This document shows, piece after piece, positions 32,329 to 40,611 of a DNA stretch of 64,000 bases. The stretch covers positions 124,001-188,000 of the forward strand of contig CAMYNM010000009.1 of assembly GCA_947259725.1 (NCBI GenBank). Direction: 5' to 3'. The position numbers and the translations under genes were made by a program. A model generated the notes under the pieces. The model saw nothing but the letters and a program-made list of their open reading frames with translations, had not been told where the DNA came from and searched no databases. The stretch is from CALZIK01 sp945787635 (GTDB lineage: Bacteria; Acidobacteriota; Thermoanaerobaculia; Multivoradales; JAHEKO01). Position 1 is the stretch's first letter. Each line of letters begins with the position of its first letter.

Positions 32329-32931
32329 ATGGGGCAGTTTCGGGATGATCCACGTAGTGTGCTGGCGACTCGCCTGGCCGAGGTCGGGCGCGAGCAGCGG
32401 CTCTCGCGCGGTGAGGTCCTCTTTCATCAGGGCGATCCAGCGCACGAGATTTTTGGCTTCGTAGCGGGACGCGTCCGGCTCGATCGCAATCTGGCGGACG
32501 GTCAGGTGGTTACTGTGGGCGTCGCACGCGGGCCGAGCCTCCTGGCGGAAGCCGCGTTGTTCTCCGATTTCTACCGATGCAGCGCGACTGCCGAGAGAGC
32601 GTTTGCCCTGTTTCGGGTTCCCAAGATCGTAGTCCTCGAGCTTCTCGAAACCGATCCGTCGTTTTCGCGAGACCTCGCTCGCAGCCTGATGTCCGAGGTT
32701 CGCGACCTGCGCACTCGACTCGAGCTGCGCAACGTCCGGCCGGCAGCGGACCGCGTGGTCCAATACCTGCGATTGCTGCAGAGCCGTGGCCAGCCGGTCA
32801 CGGATCGGCCACTGTCCGCGTTGGCCTCAGAGCTTGGTCTCACGCCCGAGACTCTGTACCGCGTCGTCGGGCGACTCGAGCGAGAGGGACGCCTGCGCCG
32901 AGATGGAAGGCGCCTGGTCTTCCTCTCCTGA
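32329..32931 (+). CDS. Crp/Fnr-family transcriptional regulator
   Basis: 200 residues. A cyclic-nucleotide-binding-type beta-roll spans about 18-105 (LSRGEVLFHQGDPAHEIFGFVAGRVRL), a dimer helix follows (LARSLMSEVRDLRTRLELRN), and the C-terminal winged helix includes LSALASELGLTPETLYRVVGRLEREGRL. No Fnr-type N-terminal cysteine cluster is present, and the phosphate-binding cassette of true cAMP receptors (RxS within GEAAL) is replaced by AEAALFSDFYRCSATA, so the effector is probably not cAMP. The ligand is unknown. It sits 135 bases from the divergent TIR gene and upstream of a Spy-like gene, either of which it may control. Confidence 0.86.
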   Translation: MGQFRDDPRSVLATRLAEVGREQRLSRGEVLFHQGDPAHEIFGFVAGRVRLDRNLADGQVVTVGVARGPSLLAEAALFSDFYRCSATAERAFALFRVPKIVVLELLETDPSFSRDLARSLMSEVRDLRTRLELRNVRPAADRVVQYLRLLQSRGQPVTDRPLSALASELGLTPETLYRVVGRLEREGRLRRDGRRLVFLS

Positions 32932-33015
32932 AAACCTGACGCGGATCATTGTCCGGGACCGGGTTTTCGGCGACCATGAAGCTGCGGAACGAACGATCTG
33001 ACAGGAAGGAAGGAA

Positions 33016-33549
33016 ATGAAGCGGAAAGCACACTGCGCAACCGCCCTATTCGGACTCGTCCTGGCCGGACCGGTCCTGGCCCAGCATGATCAGCACACGC
33101 AGCACGCCGGCCACTCCGCCTATGCGGATCAAGAGCCGAGCGGAATCTCGTCGCTATCCCAACAGGAGATGTCGGACCTTCTGGCAGGCGCCGGTATGGG
33201 GCTGGCGAGGCCGGCCGAGCTCAATCAGTATCCCGGGCCGAAGCACGTGCTCGAGCTGGCCGAAGAGCTCGAGCTGAGCGCCGCGCAGCGAGCGAGCGTC
33301 GAAGCTATCCGTCTCGAGATGCTCGAGAAAGCGAAGGCGTTGGGAGAGGAGATCGTCGACAAGGAGCGGCACCTCGACAAGCGCTTCGCCCATCGGCATA
33401 TCGACGAGGAGACGCTGCTCGCAGTGATCGCCGAGATCGCGGAGCTCCACGGCGAGCTGCGCTTCGCGCATCTGCGCGCTCACCTCGGAACGCGAGAGGT
33501 CCTTTCCCCCGAGCAGATCGAAAGCTACGATCGTCTCCGCGGGTACTAG
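33016..33549 (+). CDS. Spy/CpxP-like periplasmic protein, His-rich N-terminus
   Basis: 177 residues. A signal peptide (TALFGLVLAGPVLAQ) is followed by a His-rich segment, HDQHTQHAGHSAY, that could bind metal, and then a long helical body. Two LTxxQ-like motifs are present, LSAAQRASVEAIRLEML and LSPEQIESYDRL, the hallmark of the Spy/CpxP family of periplasmic chaperone and stress proteins. AGGAAGGAAGGAA precedes the ATG, a very strong ribosome-binding region suggesting high expression. It lies 84 bases after the Crp/Fnr-type regulator on the same strand, so it may be in the same transcript or its target. Confidence 0.8.
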   Translation: MKRKAHCATALFGLVLAGPVLAQHDQHTQHAGHSAYADQEPSGISSLSQQEMSDLLAGAGMGLARPAELNQYPGPKHVLELAEELELSAAQRASVEAIRLEMLEKAKALGEEIVDKERHLDKRFAHRHIDEETLLAVIAEIAELHGELRFAHLRAHLGTREVLSPEQIESYDRLRGY

Positions 33550-33668
33550 AGTCCCGAGCGGTAAGTTCGTTGTCACACCGAGCGCGGTGAGGCGCCCGCC
33601 ACCTCAGCCGGCGGAGCCGGCCCGACCGCGGGCTTGGCTTCGCTGCCTATGCGAACGCTCGAGACCCT

Positions 33669-34175
33669 CTAGGGCCGCGACTTGAGCGCTTCGAGCTCCG
33701 CTCGGAGCGTCTTTGTCTCGGCTTCGAGCGACCGCAGCCGAGCCGCCACCTCTTCACGAGATAGCCCGGCCACCGCGAACTCGACGATGTGGGCGCCGGT
33801 ACCTGGCTTGACTACGATGGTCACCCTCTCGTCCTTTCCGGCGAAGATCGGAACGCCCTTCTTGACCTCTGTGATCATGCCTTCGCCTTCGACACGAACG
33901 TCGAAGACGCCGGCTTCGAGCCCGTCGAGCAGAAGGCTCTGGGTGTTCGGGGCTCGAACCAGGAACTCTTCGGCGTAGTCGACGAGCTCACCGTCAGGGG
34001 TGACCGCCGAGGCACGCGCCGGAGTGTCGGCGAGCGCGTTGTCCGAGACCTTGACGATCACCCAGAGGCGGCCGGTCGTGGGTTCGGCGGACAGGGGAGT
34101 CCCCTGTGCGAGGGCGACCAGGGCGGCGATAGCGAGGGACGGGAAGAAACCACAGCGACGGGTAGCCGACTGCAT
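33669..34175 (-). CDS. secreted beta-sandwich protein with C-terminal coiled coil
   Basis: 168 residues. A signal peptide (FFPSLAIAALVALAQGTPLSA) precedes a roughly 100-residue beta domain (GRLWVIVKVSDNALADTPAR; LLLDGLEAGVFDVRVEGEG) resembling carboxypeptidase-regulatory or transthyretin-like folds, although a formal family match is not claimed. The C-terminus, VAARLRSLEAETKTLRAELEALK, is a clear heptad coiled coil suggesting oligomerisation. Function unknown. It is on the minus strand, downstream of the sulfatase-like lipoprotein gene (114-base gap), and convergent with the Spy-like gene. Confidence 0.7.
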   Translation of the reverse strand: MQSATRRCGFFPSLAIAALVALAQGTPLSAEPTTGRLWVIVKVSDNALADTPARASAVTPDGELVDYAEEFLVRAPNTQSLLLDGLEAGVFDVRVEGEGMITEVKKGVPIFAGKDERVTIVVKPGTGAHIVEFAVAGLSREEVAARLRSLEAETKTLRAELEALKSRP

Positions 34176-34289
34176 CTTCTCCTCCTAGCCGGCCGGCTCA
34201 CGAGCTGGCGGTGCATCCGTACGCCGAAGTCGGCCGATTGCGAGATCAGGACACAGTTCGAGGCGACGGTCAATGGGCGCCGACATCGC

Positions 34290-36326
34290 TCATCTCCCCG
34301 GGGAGCCCTGAAACAGGTTCTCCCGGGCGATGAGCTCGCGGGTCGTCGCGTCGGCGTGCTCGCGCGCCTGGCGAACCCGCTCGCGCCAGTCGGGCTCCCT
34401 GCGCAGAGCCGCCACCTGAGCCCGCTTGAAAAGGGCCATCGGGTACACCGGGTGAGACGGTGACACCTGATCGAGCGCGCTCGCCGCCTCCTCGAGGCGG
34501 CGGCTCGCCAGGTAGCAGACGCCCAACTCTAAAGAATGAGTGAAGTCTTGGGGCTCGATGTCGCGGGCGCGCTCGAAGGCGCGGATCGCGGCCGGCGTGT
34601 CCTCGAGCGCCATGCTCAGTTCGCCCAACCTGGTGAGCTCCTTGACGGGTGCCGGCTTGAGCGCGATGACACGTTCGAGATAGCGTCGTGCCTCGGCGAG
34701 TCGCCGCTCGCGCTGGCGAATCTGCGCCATGGCCTCGAGAGCCGGCAAACGCCTGGGTGCCTCGGCCAGCACGCTCTCGAAGAGCGGCGCCGCCCGATCC
34801 CATCGACCGGCTCGGAAGTAGTGCATCGCTTGGTAGTGGCGCAGATCGATCGAGCCGGGGTGGATCTTCCGCGCTCTCTCGAAGAAGACCTGGGCTTCGC
34901 GCTCGCGCCCCAGCACCGAATGGGCGACCGCGAGCCGCAGCGAGACGGCCAGATTCTCCGGATCGACTTCGAGCACCCGGCTGAAGATCGGAATCGTCGC
35001 CGCGTACTCGCCACGAACAAAAAGCGCTGAGCCCAGGTCGAGATCACGAAAGATGTGCGTCATGTCCTTGGGGTTGGGGGCGTTTTCGCGTACGCTGGGC
35101 TCGGATCCCGAGTCGAAATAGCCGAGGCTAGCGAGCTTGCGAAGGGTCTCTTCGTCCAGGGTCTCGCTCTCGGTCCGCGTCGAGACCGGCTCGCGCGGGT
35201 AGTCGCGCAAGGCCAGGGCCAGGGGCCTGTCGATCTCGACCTCGGCGGCCAGATCGTGCGACTCCGCCGGGTCGGTCTCGACGTCGTAGATCTCGGTCTC
35301 GCCGGAGCGGATCACCTTGAGGGATCCGCTCACGCCCATGGTCTGAGGCTGCCAGCCGTACTGAAGGTAGGGCTTCATCGCCTCGCCGAGGACCGGCTCT
35401 TCCGTGCCGCTCAGCCAGCCGGGCGACTCTTGGCCGTCGGCCCAGCCCAGAATCGTGTCGTAGGCTCGCCGGGCGCTGACCGGAACGGTTCGGCGTCCCG
35501 CTGAGATCCCGGAGCCGGCGACGACGAGCGGCACGCGCATCACGCCCTGGTAGAGGAGATTGCCGTGGAGCGCTTCGCCGTGCTCGCCGAGTCCCTCGCC
35601 GTGATCCGCTACGACGACGATCATTGACGGGCCGTTTTCCGTTCGCGCCTCGAAGCCGGCGACGAGACGGCCGAGCTCCTGATCCATGAAAGCGATCTCA
35701 CCCTGGTAGAGGTCGTTCGGGTACCGGGACCGGAAGGGCTCGGGCGGAGCATAGGGCTCGTGCGGATCGAAGAAGTGCACCCATAGAAACAGCGGGTCGC
35801 GCGAGCCTTGCTGGAGATAGGCCAGGGCACGGTCGGTTGTCGAGCCCGCATCCCGCTCCGCCTGCCCGTCCGCGAAGGCGTCGTCGAAGTGATCGAATCC
35901 CCGGGCGAGACCGAACTGACGAGACAGCGGGTAGCCGGAGACGAACGCCGCGGTCCCGTAGCCGCGCTCGCGGAGCTCTCCGGCCAGGAGAGACTGCTCC
36001 TCGGATACGAACCTGCCGTTCTCGTGGATGCCGTGCTTCGCCGGATAAAGGCCTGTCAACATGGATGTGTGAGCCGGCAGCGTCATCGGCGCCGTCGCGT
36101 AGGCCTGGGTGAAGATCAGCCCGCGCGCCGCGAGAGTGTCGAGATGCGGGGTCTCGAACTGGTTCGACTCGAAGCCGAGTCGATCGGCGCGGGTAGTGTC
36201 GAGGGTCACGAGGAGAATCGATGGCCGGGGGGGTTGCGCCGGCGGACCCGATCCGGGCTCAACGCCTCCGCACGCGACGAGGCCCAGCGCCACGAAGAGC
36301 AGCGGAACGATTTGATCGGGCTTCAT
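34290..36326 (-). CDS. sulfatase/alkaline-phosphatase-superfamily lipoprotein with TPR tail
   Basis: 678 residues from the ATG at 36326. A lipobox (FVALGLVACGG) predicts a lipoprotein. Residues about 35-400 are the sulfatase fold: ILLVTLDTTRADRLGF with metal-binding Asp, PMTLPAHTSMLTGLYPAKHG, VVVADHGEGLGEHGE. The place of the formylglycine Cys/Ser is Thr in TLPAHTSMLTG, so it is unlikely to be a formylglycine sulfatase and may be a phosphodiesterase, phosphotransferase or non-classical esterase. Residues about 440-670 are tandem TPRs (FVRGEYAATIPIFSRVLEVD and following). Several longer in-frame readings lack a lipoprotein signal near the N-terminus. It is divergent from the peptidoglycan-catabolism genes. 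Confidence 0.85.
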   Translation of the reverse strand: MKPDQIVPLLFVALGLVACGGVEPGSGPPAQPPRPSILLVTLDTTRADRLGFESNQFETPHLDTLAARGLIFTQAYATAPMTLPAHTSMLTGLYPAKHGIHENGRFVSEEQSLLAGELRERGYGTAAFVSGYPLSRQFGLARGFDHFDDAFADGQAERDAGSTTDRALAYLQQGSRDPLFLWVHFFDPHEPYAPPEPFRSRYPNDLYQGEIAFMDQELGRLVAGFEARTENGPSMIVVVADHGEGLGEHGEALHGNLLYQGVMRVPLVVAGSGISAGRRTVPVSARRAYDTILGWADGQESPGWLSGTEEPVLGEAMKPYLQYGWQPQTMGVSGSLKVIRSGETEIYDVETDPAESHDLAAEVEIDRPLALALRDYPREPVSTRTESETLDEETLRKLASLGYFDSGSEPSVRENAPNPKDMTHIFRDLDLGSALFVRGEYAATIPIFSRVLEVDPENLAVSLRLAVAHSVLGREREAQVFFERARKIHPGSIDLRHYQAMHYFRAGRWDRAAPLFESVLAEAPRRLPALEAMAQIRQRERRLAEARRYLERVIALKPAPVKELTRLGELSMALEDTPAAIRAFERARDIEPQDFTHSLELGVCYLASRRLEEAASALDQVSPSHPVYPMALFKRAQVAALRREPDWRERVRQAREHADATTRELIARENLFQGSPGR

Positions 36327-36419
36327 CAGAAACAGCGCTCTCCGACTGACCTCGGTATATAGCACAGCGCGCTCAGGGTAGGATCTCCCGATTGCCCGCT
36401 GCCGTAAACGACCCCAGAG

Positions 36420-37457
36420 ATGATCACTCTTTCTCATCAGCGTCACGAGCTTCGCCTGCGCCACACCTTCCGCCTAGCGCGGGGCGCGAGCGATACGCGG
36501 ACCAACCTGTTCGTCGAGCTCGAGCACGAAGGTCTGGTCGGGCTCGGCGAGGCGGCTCCGATCGAGCGCTACGGACAGGACTGGACTTCGGCCGCGAAGG
36601 CGGTCGAGGAGATGGTCGCGCGGCTCGCGGAGCCGACGGTCGATCCGCGCGCGTTCGACTCGGCCGCCGAGCTCGCCGCAGTTCGCGGGCAGCCGGCGGC
36701 GGAAGCGGCGATCGACATGGCGCTGCGGGATCTCGCCGGGAAGCGCTTGGGAGCGCCCTACTATGAGCTGTTGGGACTGGATCCACGGTCGATGCCGGTG
36801 ACCTCCTTCACGATCGGGATGGACACCCCGGAGGTCGTCGAGGCCAAGGTGCGCGAAGCCGCGGAGTTCGCGGTCTTGAAGGTCAAGATGGGCTCCGACG
36901 AGGATCGCGGCGTGCTCGAAACGGTGCGGGGTGTGACCGATCGTCCCGTTCGGGTCGATGCCAACGAGGGGTGGACCTTCGAAGACGCGCTCGAGCGGCT
37001 CGAGTGGCTGCATGAGATGGGGGTCGAGCTCGTCGAGCAGCCGCTGCCGGCCGACCAGCTCGAAGCGACACGGGAGCTTCGGCACATCAGTCCGCTGCCG
37101 CTCTTCGCCGACGAGAGCGTCCATCGCTCGGCCGAGGTCCCCCGGCTCGCCGAGGCATTTGATGGCATCAACATCAAGCTGACGAAGTGCGGCGGCATGG
37201 GCGAGGCGCTGCGGATGATCTCGGTGGCCCGAGCCCACGGACTGCAGATAATGCTCGGGTGCATGATCGAGTCCTCGCTCGCGGTCACCGCCGCAGCCCA
37301 CCTCGCGCCTCTCGTCGACCACGTAGATCTCGACGGCAATCTGCTGATTTCAAACGATCCGTTCGTCGGAGCCGCGGTAGAAGAAGGCCGGCTAGTTCTG
37401 CCGCGGGATCCTGGTCTCGGTGTTCACCGCAGCGAAACCGGATTCGGAAGGGCATAA
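36420..37457 (+). CDS. L-Ala-D/L-Glu epimerase-like dipeptide epimerase (enolase superfamily)
   Basis: 345 residues with both acid/base lysines of the enolase-superfamily epimerases: the KxK pair Lys154/Lys156 (AVLKVKMGSD) and a second Lys in NIKLTKCGGM near 253-256. Metal ligands are Asp180 (VRVDANEGW), Glu206 (LVEQPLP) and Asp231 (FADESVH), and the substrate loop DHVDLDGNLLISNDP is typical of the dipeptide epimerase subgroup. Such enzymes convert L-Ala-D-Glu from murein tripeptide to L-Ala-L-Glu, in the cytosol, so that ordinary dipeptidases can finish it. First gene of a four-gene plus-strand operon; the kinase gene follows after 7 bases. Specificity for other dipeptides is possible. Confidence 0.88.
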   Translation: MITLSHQRHELRLRHTFRLARGASDTRTNLFVELEHEGLVGLGEAAPIERYGQDWTSAAKAVEEMVARLAEPTVDPRAFDSAAELAAVRGQPAAEAAIDMALRDLAGKRLGAPYYELLGLDPRSMPVTSFTIGMDTPEVVEAKVREAAEFAVLKVKMGSDEDRGVLETVRGVTDRPVRVDANEGWTFEDALERLEWLHEMGVELVEQPLPADQLEATRELRHISPLPLFADESVHRSAEVPRLAEAFDGINIKLTKCGGMGEALRMISVARAHGLQIMLGCMIESSLAVTAAAHLAPLVDHVDLDGNLLISNDPFVGAAVEEGRLVLPRDPGLGVHRSETGFGRA

Positions 37458-37464
37458 TCCGCTC

Positions 37465-38361
37465 GTGCGCTATGTGATCGGAATCGACGCCGGAGGCACC
37501 AAGACCGTGGCGCTTCTCGCCGACGAGAACGGCGAGATCATCGCGAAAGCCCGCGGCGGCGGCGCGAACCTCATCGTTCACGGGGAGCTCGAGGTCGAGA
37601 AGGTCCTGCATCAGGTGGTCGAGGACCTCGAGGCCCCCGGGCCGATCGCCGGGGCGTGCCTGGGCATGGCCGGCGTGGCGAGGCCGGAGGAGGAGGAGTT
37701 GATCCGCGGGGTGGCGAGGCGGCTGCGGCTGCCCCGGGAGCTCAAGATCGTTCCCGATCCGCTCATCGCTCTGGTGGCGGGCGCCCCACTGGGCATCGGC
37801 ATCGTGGTCGTGGCCGGCACCGGTTCGATCGCCTATGGCGTCGACCCGAAGGGGCAGACGGCGCGCTCGGGAGGCTGGGGTTATCTGCTCGGTGACGAGG
37901 GATCGGCTTTCTGGCTCGGTCACGCGGCGGTGCGCCAGGGTATCCGGGCCCTCGACGGCCGCGGTCCGGCGACCACCCTTCTCGATCGGATCGCGAAGAA
38001 GCTCGAGCTCGAGATCCCGGAAGGGCTGGTCAAGTGGTTCTACGATCAGGAGCTTTCCCGGCACCGCGTGGCCGCCCTGGCGAGCGTCGTCGAGGAGGCC
38101 GCCAACGAGGGAGACGAGGCGGCGAGCTCGCTGCTCGGTCAGGCCGCTGCACATCTGGCGCGCGCCGGCAGGGCGGTGGCCCGTCAGCTCGATTTCGCGG
38201 AACCGTACGCCTTCGTGCAGGCGGGCGGCGTCTTTCGCGCCTGTCCGAGCCTCCATCCGCGCCTCGAGTCGTGCCTCGACCTGCCGCAGGCCCGGCCCGT
38301 ACGCCTGGATGGGGAGCCGGCCAGGGGCGCGGTCACGCTCGCGCTTCAATTGCTGGGCTGA
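37465..38361 (+). CDS. BadF/BadG-family amino-sugar kinase (GlcNAc/MurNAc kinase-like)
   Basis: 298 residues of the ASKHA fold. The ATP phosphate loop YVIGIDAGGTKTVALLAD is at the N-terminus, GACLGMAGV follows, and GIVVVAGTGSIAYGV plus RSGGWGYLLGDEGSAFWLG are the adenosine and active-site motifs of the BadF/BadG/BcrA/BcrD ATPase family that includes N-acetylglucosamine kinase and the clostridial MurNAc/GlcNAc kinase MurK. With murQ in the same locus, phosphorylation of MurNAc (and GlcNAc) at O6 in the cytosol is the best prediction. The GTG at 37465 is chosen: it follows the epimerase stop by 7 bases and gives the canonical N-terminus. Confidence 0.86.
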   Translation: MRYVIGIDAGGTKTVALLADENGEIIAKARGGGANLIVHGELEVEKVLHQVVEDLEAPGPIAGACLGMAGVARPEEEELIRGVARRLRLPRELKIVPDPLIALVAGAPLGIGIVVVAGTGSIAYGVDPKGQTARSGGWGYLLGDEGSAFWLGHAAVRQGIRALDGRGPATTLLDRIAKKLELEIPEGLVKWFYDQELSRHRVAALASVVEEAANEGDEAASSLLGQAAAHLARAGRAVARQLDFAEPYAFVQAGGVFRACPSLHPRLESCLDLPQARPVRLDGEPARGAVTLALQLLG

Positions 38362-39140
38362 TGGCTGATCGCAGCCAACGCAGCCAGCGAATGAAGTTTC
38401 TGATTGTCAACGCCGACGATCTGGGGCGCACGCCCGGAATCAACTCGGGGATTTTCGAGGCCCACGCCCGCGGGCTCGTGACCAGCGCGACGCTGATGGT
38501 GGGCTTTCCGGCCGCCGCCGAGGCGGCCGCCGAGCTTCTTCGCTACCCGAAGCTCGGCGTCGGGCTGCACGTGGCCCTGACCGGTGGGACGCCGATTCTC
38601 CCGCCGGAGGACGTGCCCAGCCTGGTCGATCGGGAGGGCCGGCAGCCCCCACGGCCCGAAGGGCTCGGGGATCTCGATCCCGGAGAGCTTCGGGCCGAGA
38701 TCGAGGCGCAGCTCGACCGTTTCCGACAGCTCGTCGGCCGGCCGCCGACCCACTTCGACAGCCACCATCATTCGCATCGCCTGCCCATCGTGTGCGACGC
38801 GCTGATCGAGATCGCGCGGCGCGAAGGTCTGCCGGTGCGCCGGGCGAGCGCAGAGATCGGCGAGCGGCTCCTTCGAGGGAGCGTGCGCACGACGGACGTT
38901 TTCGTTGAGGAGTTTTTCGGATCGAAGGCGAGGCCCGAGGTGTTCTCACGGATCGTGAGATCGGTCGCTGCGGGCGTGACCGAGCTGATGTGCCATCCAG
39001 GCCACGTCGACGAGGAGCTGCGCCAGGGAAGCAGCTACGCCGTCGACCGGGCGGCCGAGCTCGAGGTGTTGACCGATCCGGAGCTCGTACGTTTGATTCG
39101 AGACGAGGGCATCGGGCTGATCCACTACGGAGAGCTATGA
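38361..39140 (+). CDS. ChbG/YdjC-family carbohydrate deacetylase-like protein
   Basis: About 259 residues. The N-terminal LIVNADDLGRTPGINSGIFEA gives the metal-binding Asp pair of YdjC-family TIM-barrel deacetylases; LGVGLHVALTGGTP and HFDSHHHSHRLP supply the histidine ligands, and ELMCHPGHVDEEL is the C-terminal conserved loop. ChbG removes an acetyl group from chito-oligosaccharides; here an N-acetylated amino sugar or muropeptide fragment is the likely substrate. The start at 38361 overlaps the kinase stop as TGATG; an in-frame ATG at 38391 would give the more usual MKFLIVNADD N-terminus and is equally possible. Confidence 0.85.
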   Translation: MADRSQRSQRMKFLIVNADDLGRTPGINSGIFEAHARGLVTSATLMVGFPAAAEAAAELLRYPKLGVGLHVALTGGTPILPPEDVPSLVDREGRQPPRPEGLGDLDPGELRAEIEAQLDRFRQLVGRPPTHFDSHHHSHRLPIVCDALIEIARREGLPVRRASAEIGERLLRGSVRTTDVFVEEFFGSKARPEVFSRIVRSVAAGVTELMCHPGHVDEELRQGSSYAVDRAAELEVLTDPELVRLIRDEGIGLIHYGEL

Positions 39141-39159
39141 CCGATCGAGGAGCCCGTCG

Positions 39160-40611
39160 GTGAGCATCGGCGCGATCGACCTCGCGATTCTCCTCGTCTA
39201 CATGGCCGGGGTCGTCGCACTCGGCACCTGGGTGGGGCGGGGCACGCGCAGTGTCGCCGACTTCATGCTCGGCGGCCGCAACCTTCCTTGGTGGCTGATC
39301 CTGTTCTCGATCGTCGCGACCGAGACCAGTACGGTCACGTTTCTGAGCATTCCGGGCTTTGCCTTCAGCCGCGACATGACCTGGCTTCAGATTCCGCTGG
39401 GCTACGTGATCGGTCGCTTTGTGGTGGTCTTTCTGCTCCTGCCGCAGTACTTCAAGGGGTCGTTCTACACCGCCTACGAGGTCCTCGACCGGCGTTTCGG
39501 GGGCGCGACCAAACAGACCGCGTCGGTGCTGTTCATCATCACCCGCAGCCTGGCCGACGGCCTTCGACTGTTTCTCACGGCGATCGTGCTCGAGGAGATG
39601 ACCGGGCTGCCGATCCATTGGGCGGTGGCCGCGATCGGGGTGGCCACGATCGCCTACACGGTTCTCGGCGGCATGCGCGCGGTGCTCTGGACCGACTTGG
39701 TTCAGTTCGCCGTCTACATGGGTGGCGCGATCCTCGCGTTCGTTTTGCTTCTGGCTCGCCTGCCCGAGGGCTGGTCGCAGCTCGTCACCGTGGGCGAGGC
39801 CGCCGGGAAGCTCAGGGTCTTCGATTTGAGCTTCGACTGGAGTGAGCCGTACGGCCTGTGGGCGGGGCTTCTGGGCGGAGCGTTCCTCACGCTTGGCACG
39901 CACGGCGTCGACCAGATGATGGTCCAACGATATCTGTGCGCCCGCAAGCTGCGCGACGCGCAGAGGGCTGTCTGGGTGGGCAGCTTCATCGTCGTCGCGC
40001 AGTTCGCGCTCTTTCTTCTGATCGGAGTGGGCCTCTACTGCTTCTATCAGCTCTTTCCGCCGGAGGTCGCCTTCGAGCGGCCGGACCGGGTCTTCGCGCG
40101 ATTCATTCTCGACGAGATGCCGATCGGCGTGCTCGGGATTCTGCTCGGCGCGATCTTCGCCGCGGCCATGTCCACGCTGTCGAGCTCGCTCAACTCCTGC
40201 GCCACCGCCGCGGCCAGCGATCTCTACTTTCCACTGGTCGACACGAAGATCTCGCCCGAGCGCAAGCTCCGGGTGACGCGTGTGCTGACCGTGCTGTTCG
40301 GGCTGGTCCAGATCGTGGTCGGGATCGGCGGGCAGTGGGTGCGCTCGTCGGTGGTCTCGAGCGTCCTCGGGATCGCCGCGTTCACGACCGGCATCGTGCT
40401 GGGGGTCTTTTTTCTGGGGATCTTCACGAACCGGGTCGGCCAGCGCGCCGCCCTCGCGGGGCTGGTCGTCGGCCTGGGGGGAATGACCGCGGTCTTTTTC
40501 GCGACCCCACTCGCCTGGCCCTGGTACGCAGTGGTGGGCTCCTTGGGGACGTTCGCCGTCGGGCTCGTGGCGAGCTACCTCTGGCCGCGGGCCGAGCCGG
40601 TCTCGTCGTAG
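39160..40611 (+). CDS. sodium:solute symporter (SSS family)
   Basis: 483 residues with about 13 transmembrane helices, beginning AIDLAILLVYMAGVVALGTWVG, a GRGTRSVADFMLGGRNLPWW loop and TETSTVTFLSIPGFAF in the second helix, all typical of Na+/solute symporters of the SSS (LeuT-fold) family. Start GTG at 39160 with GAGGAG 7 bases upstream. It is the last gene of the epimerase-kinase-deacetylase operon, which makes GlcNAc, MurNAc or another murein fragment the most likely cargo (inference). SSS members with neighbouring sugar kinases often carry amino sugars or sialic acid. Its 3' end overlaps the convergent serine hydrolase gene by 37 bases. Confidence 0.9.
   Translation: MSIGAIDLAILLVYMAGVVALGTWVGRGTRSVADFMLGGRNLPWWLILFSIVATETSTVTFLSIPGFAFSRDMTWLQIPLGYVIGRFVVVFLLLPQYFKGSFYTAYEVLDRRFGGATKQTASVLFIITRSLADGLRLFLTAIVLEEMTGLPIHWAVAAIGVATIAYTVLGGMRAVLWTDLVQFAVYMGGAILAFVLLLARLPEGWSQLVTVGEAAGKLRVFDLSFDWSEPYGLWAGLLGGAFLTLGTHGVDQMMVQRYLCARKLRDAQRAVWVGSFIVVAQFALFLLIGVGLYCFYQLFPPEVAFERPDRVFARFILDEMPIGVLGILLGAIFAAAMSTLSSSLNSCATAAASDLYFPLVDTKISPERKLRVTRVLTVLFGLVQIVVGIGGQWVRSSVVSSVLGIAAFTTGIVLGVFFLGIFTNRVGQRAALAGLVVGLGGMTAVFFATPLAWPWYAVVGSLGTFAVGLVASYLWPRAEPVSS

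Noticed and set aside
31168..32931. A complete anti-phage defence system around the TIR gene
   Set aside because: No partner effector, sensor cyclase, Thoeris-type gene or mobile-element marker is adjacent; only the TIR protein itself is suggestive.
33550..33668. GC-rich palindromic stretch after the Spy-like gene as an intrinsic terminator
   Set aside because: Small hairpins such as CACCG-AGCG-CGGTG are present but none is followed by a T tract, so a terminator call is not supported.
38440..39927. Minus-strand open frame of 495 codons over the ChbG-like and symporter genes
   Set aside because: Low-complexity Arg/Pro/Ala composition and no motif; both plus-strand genes are clear family members.
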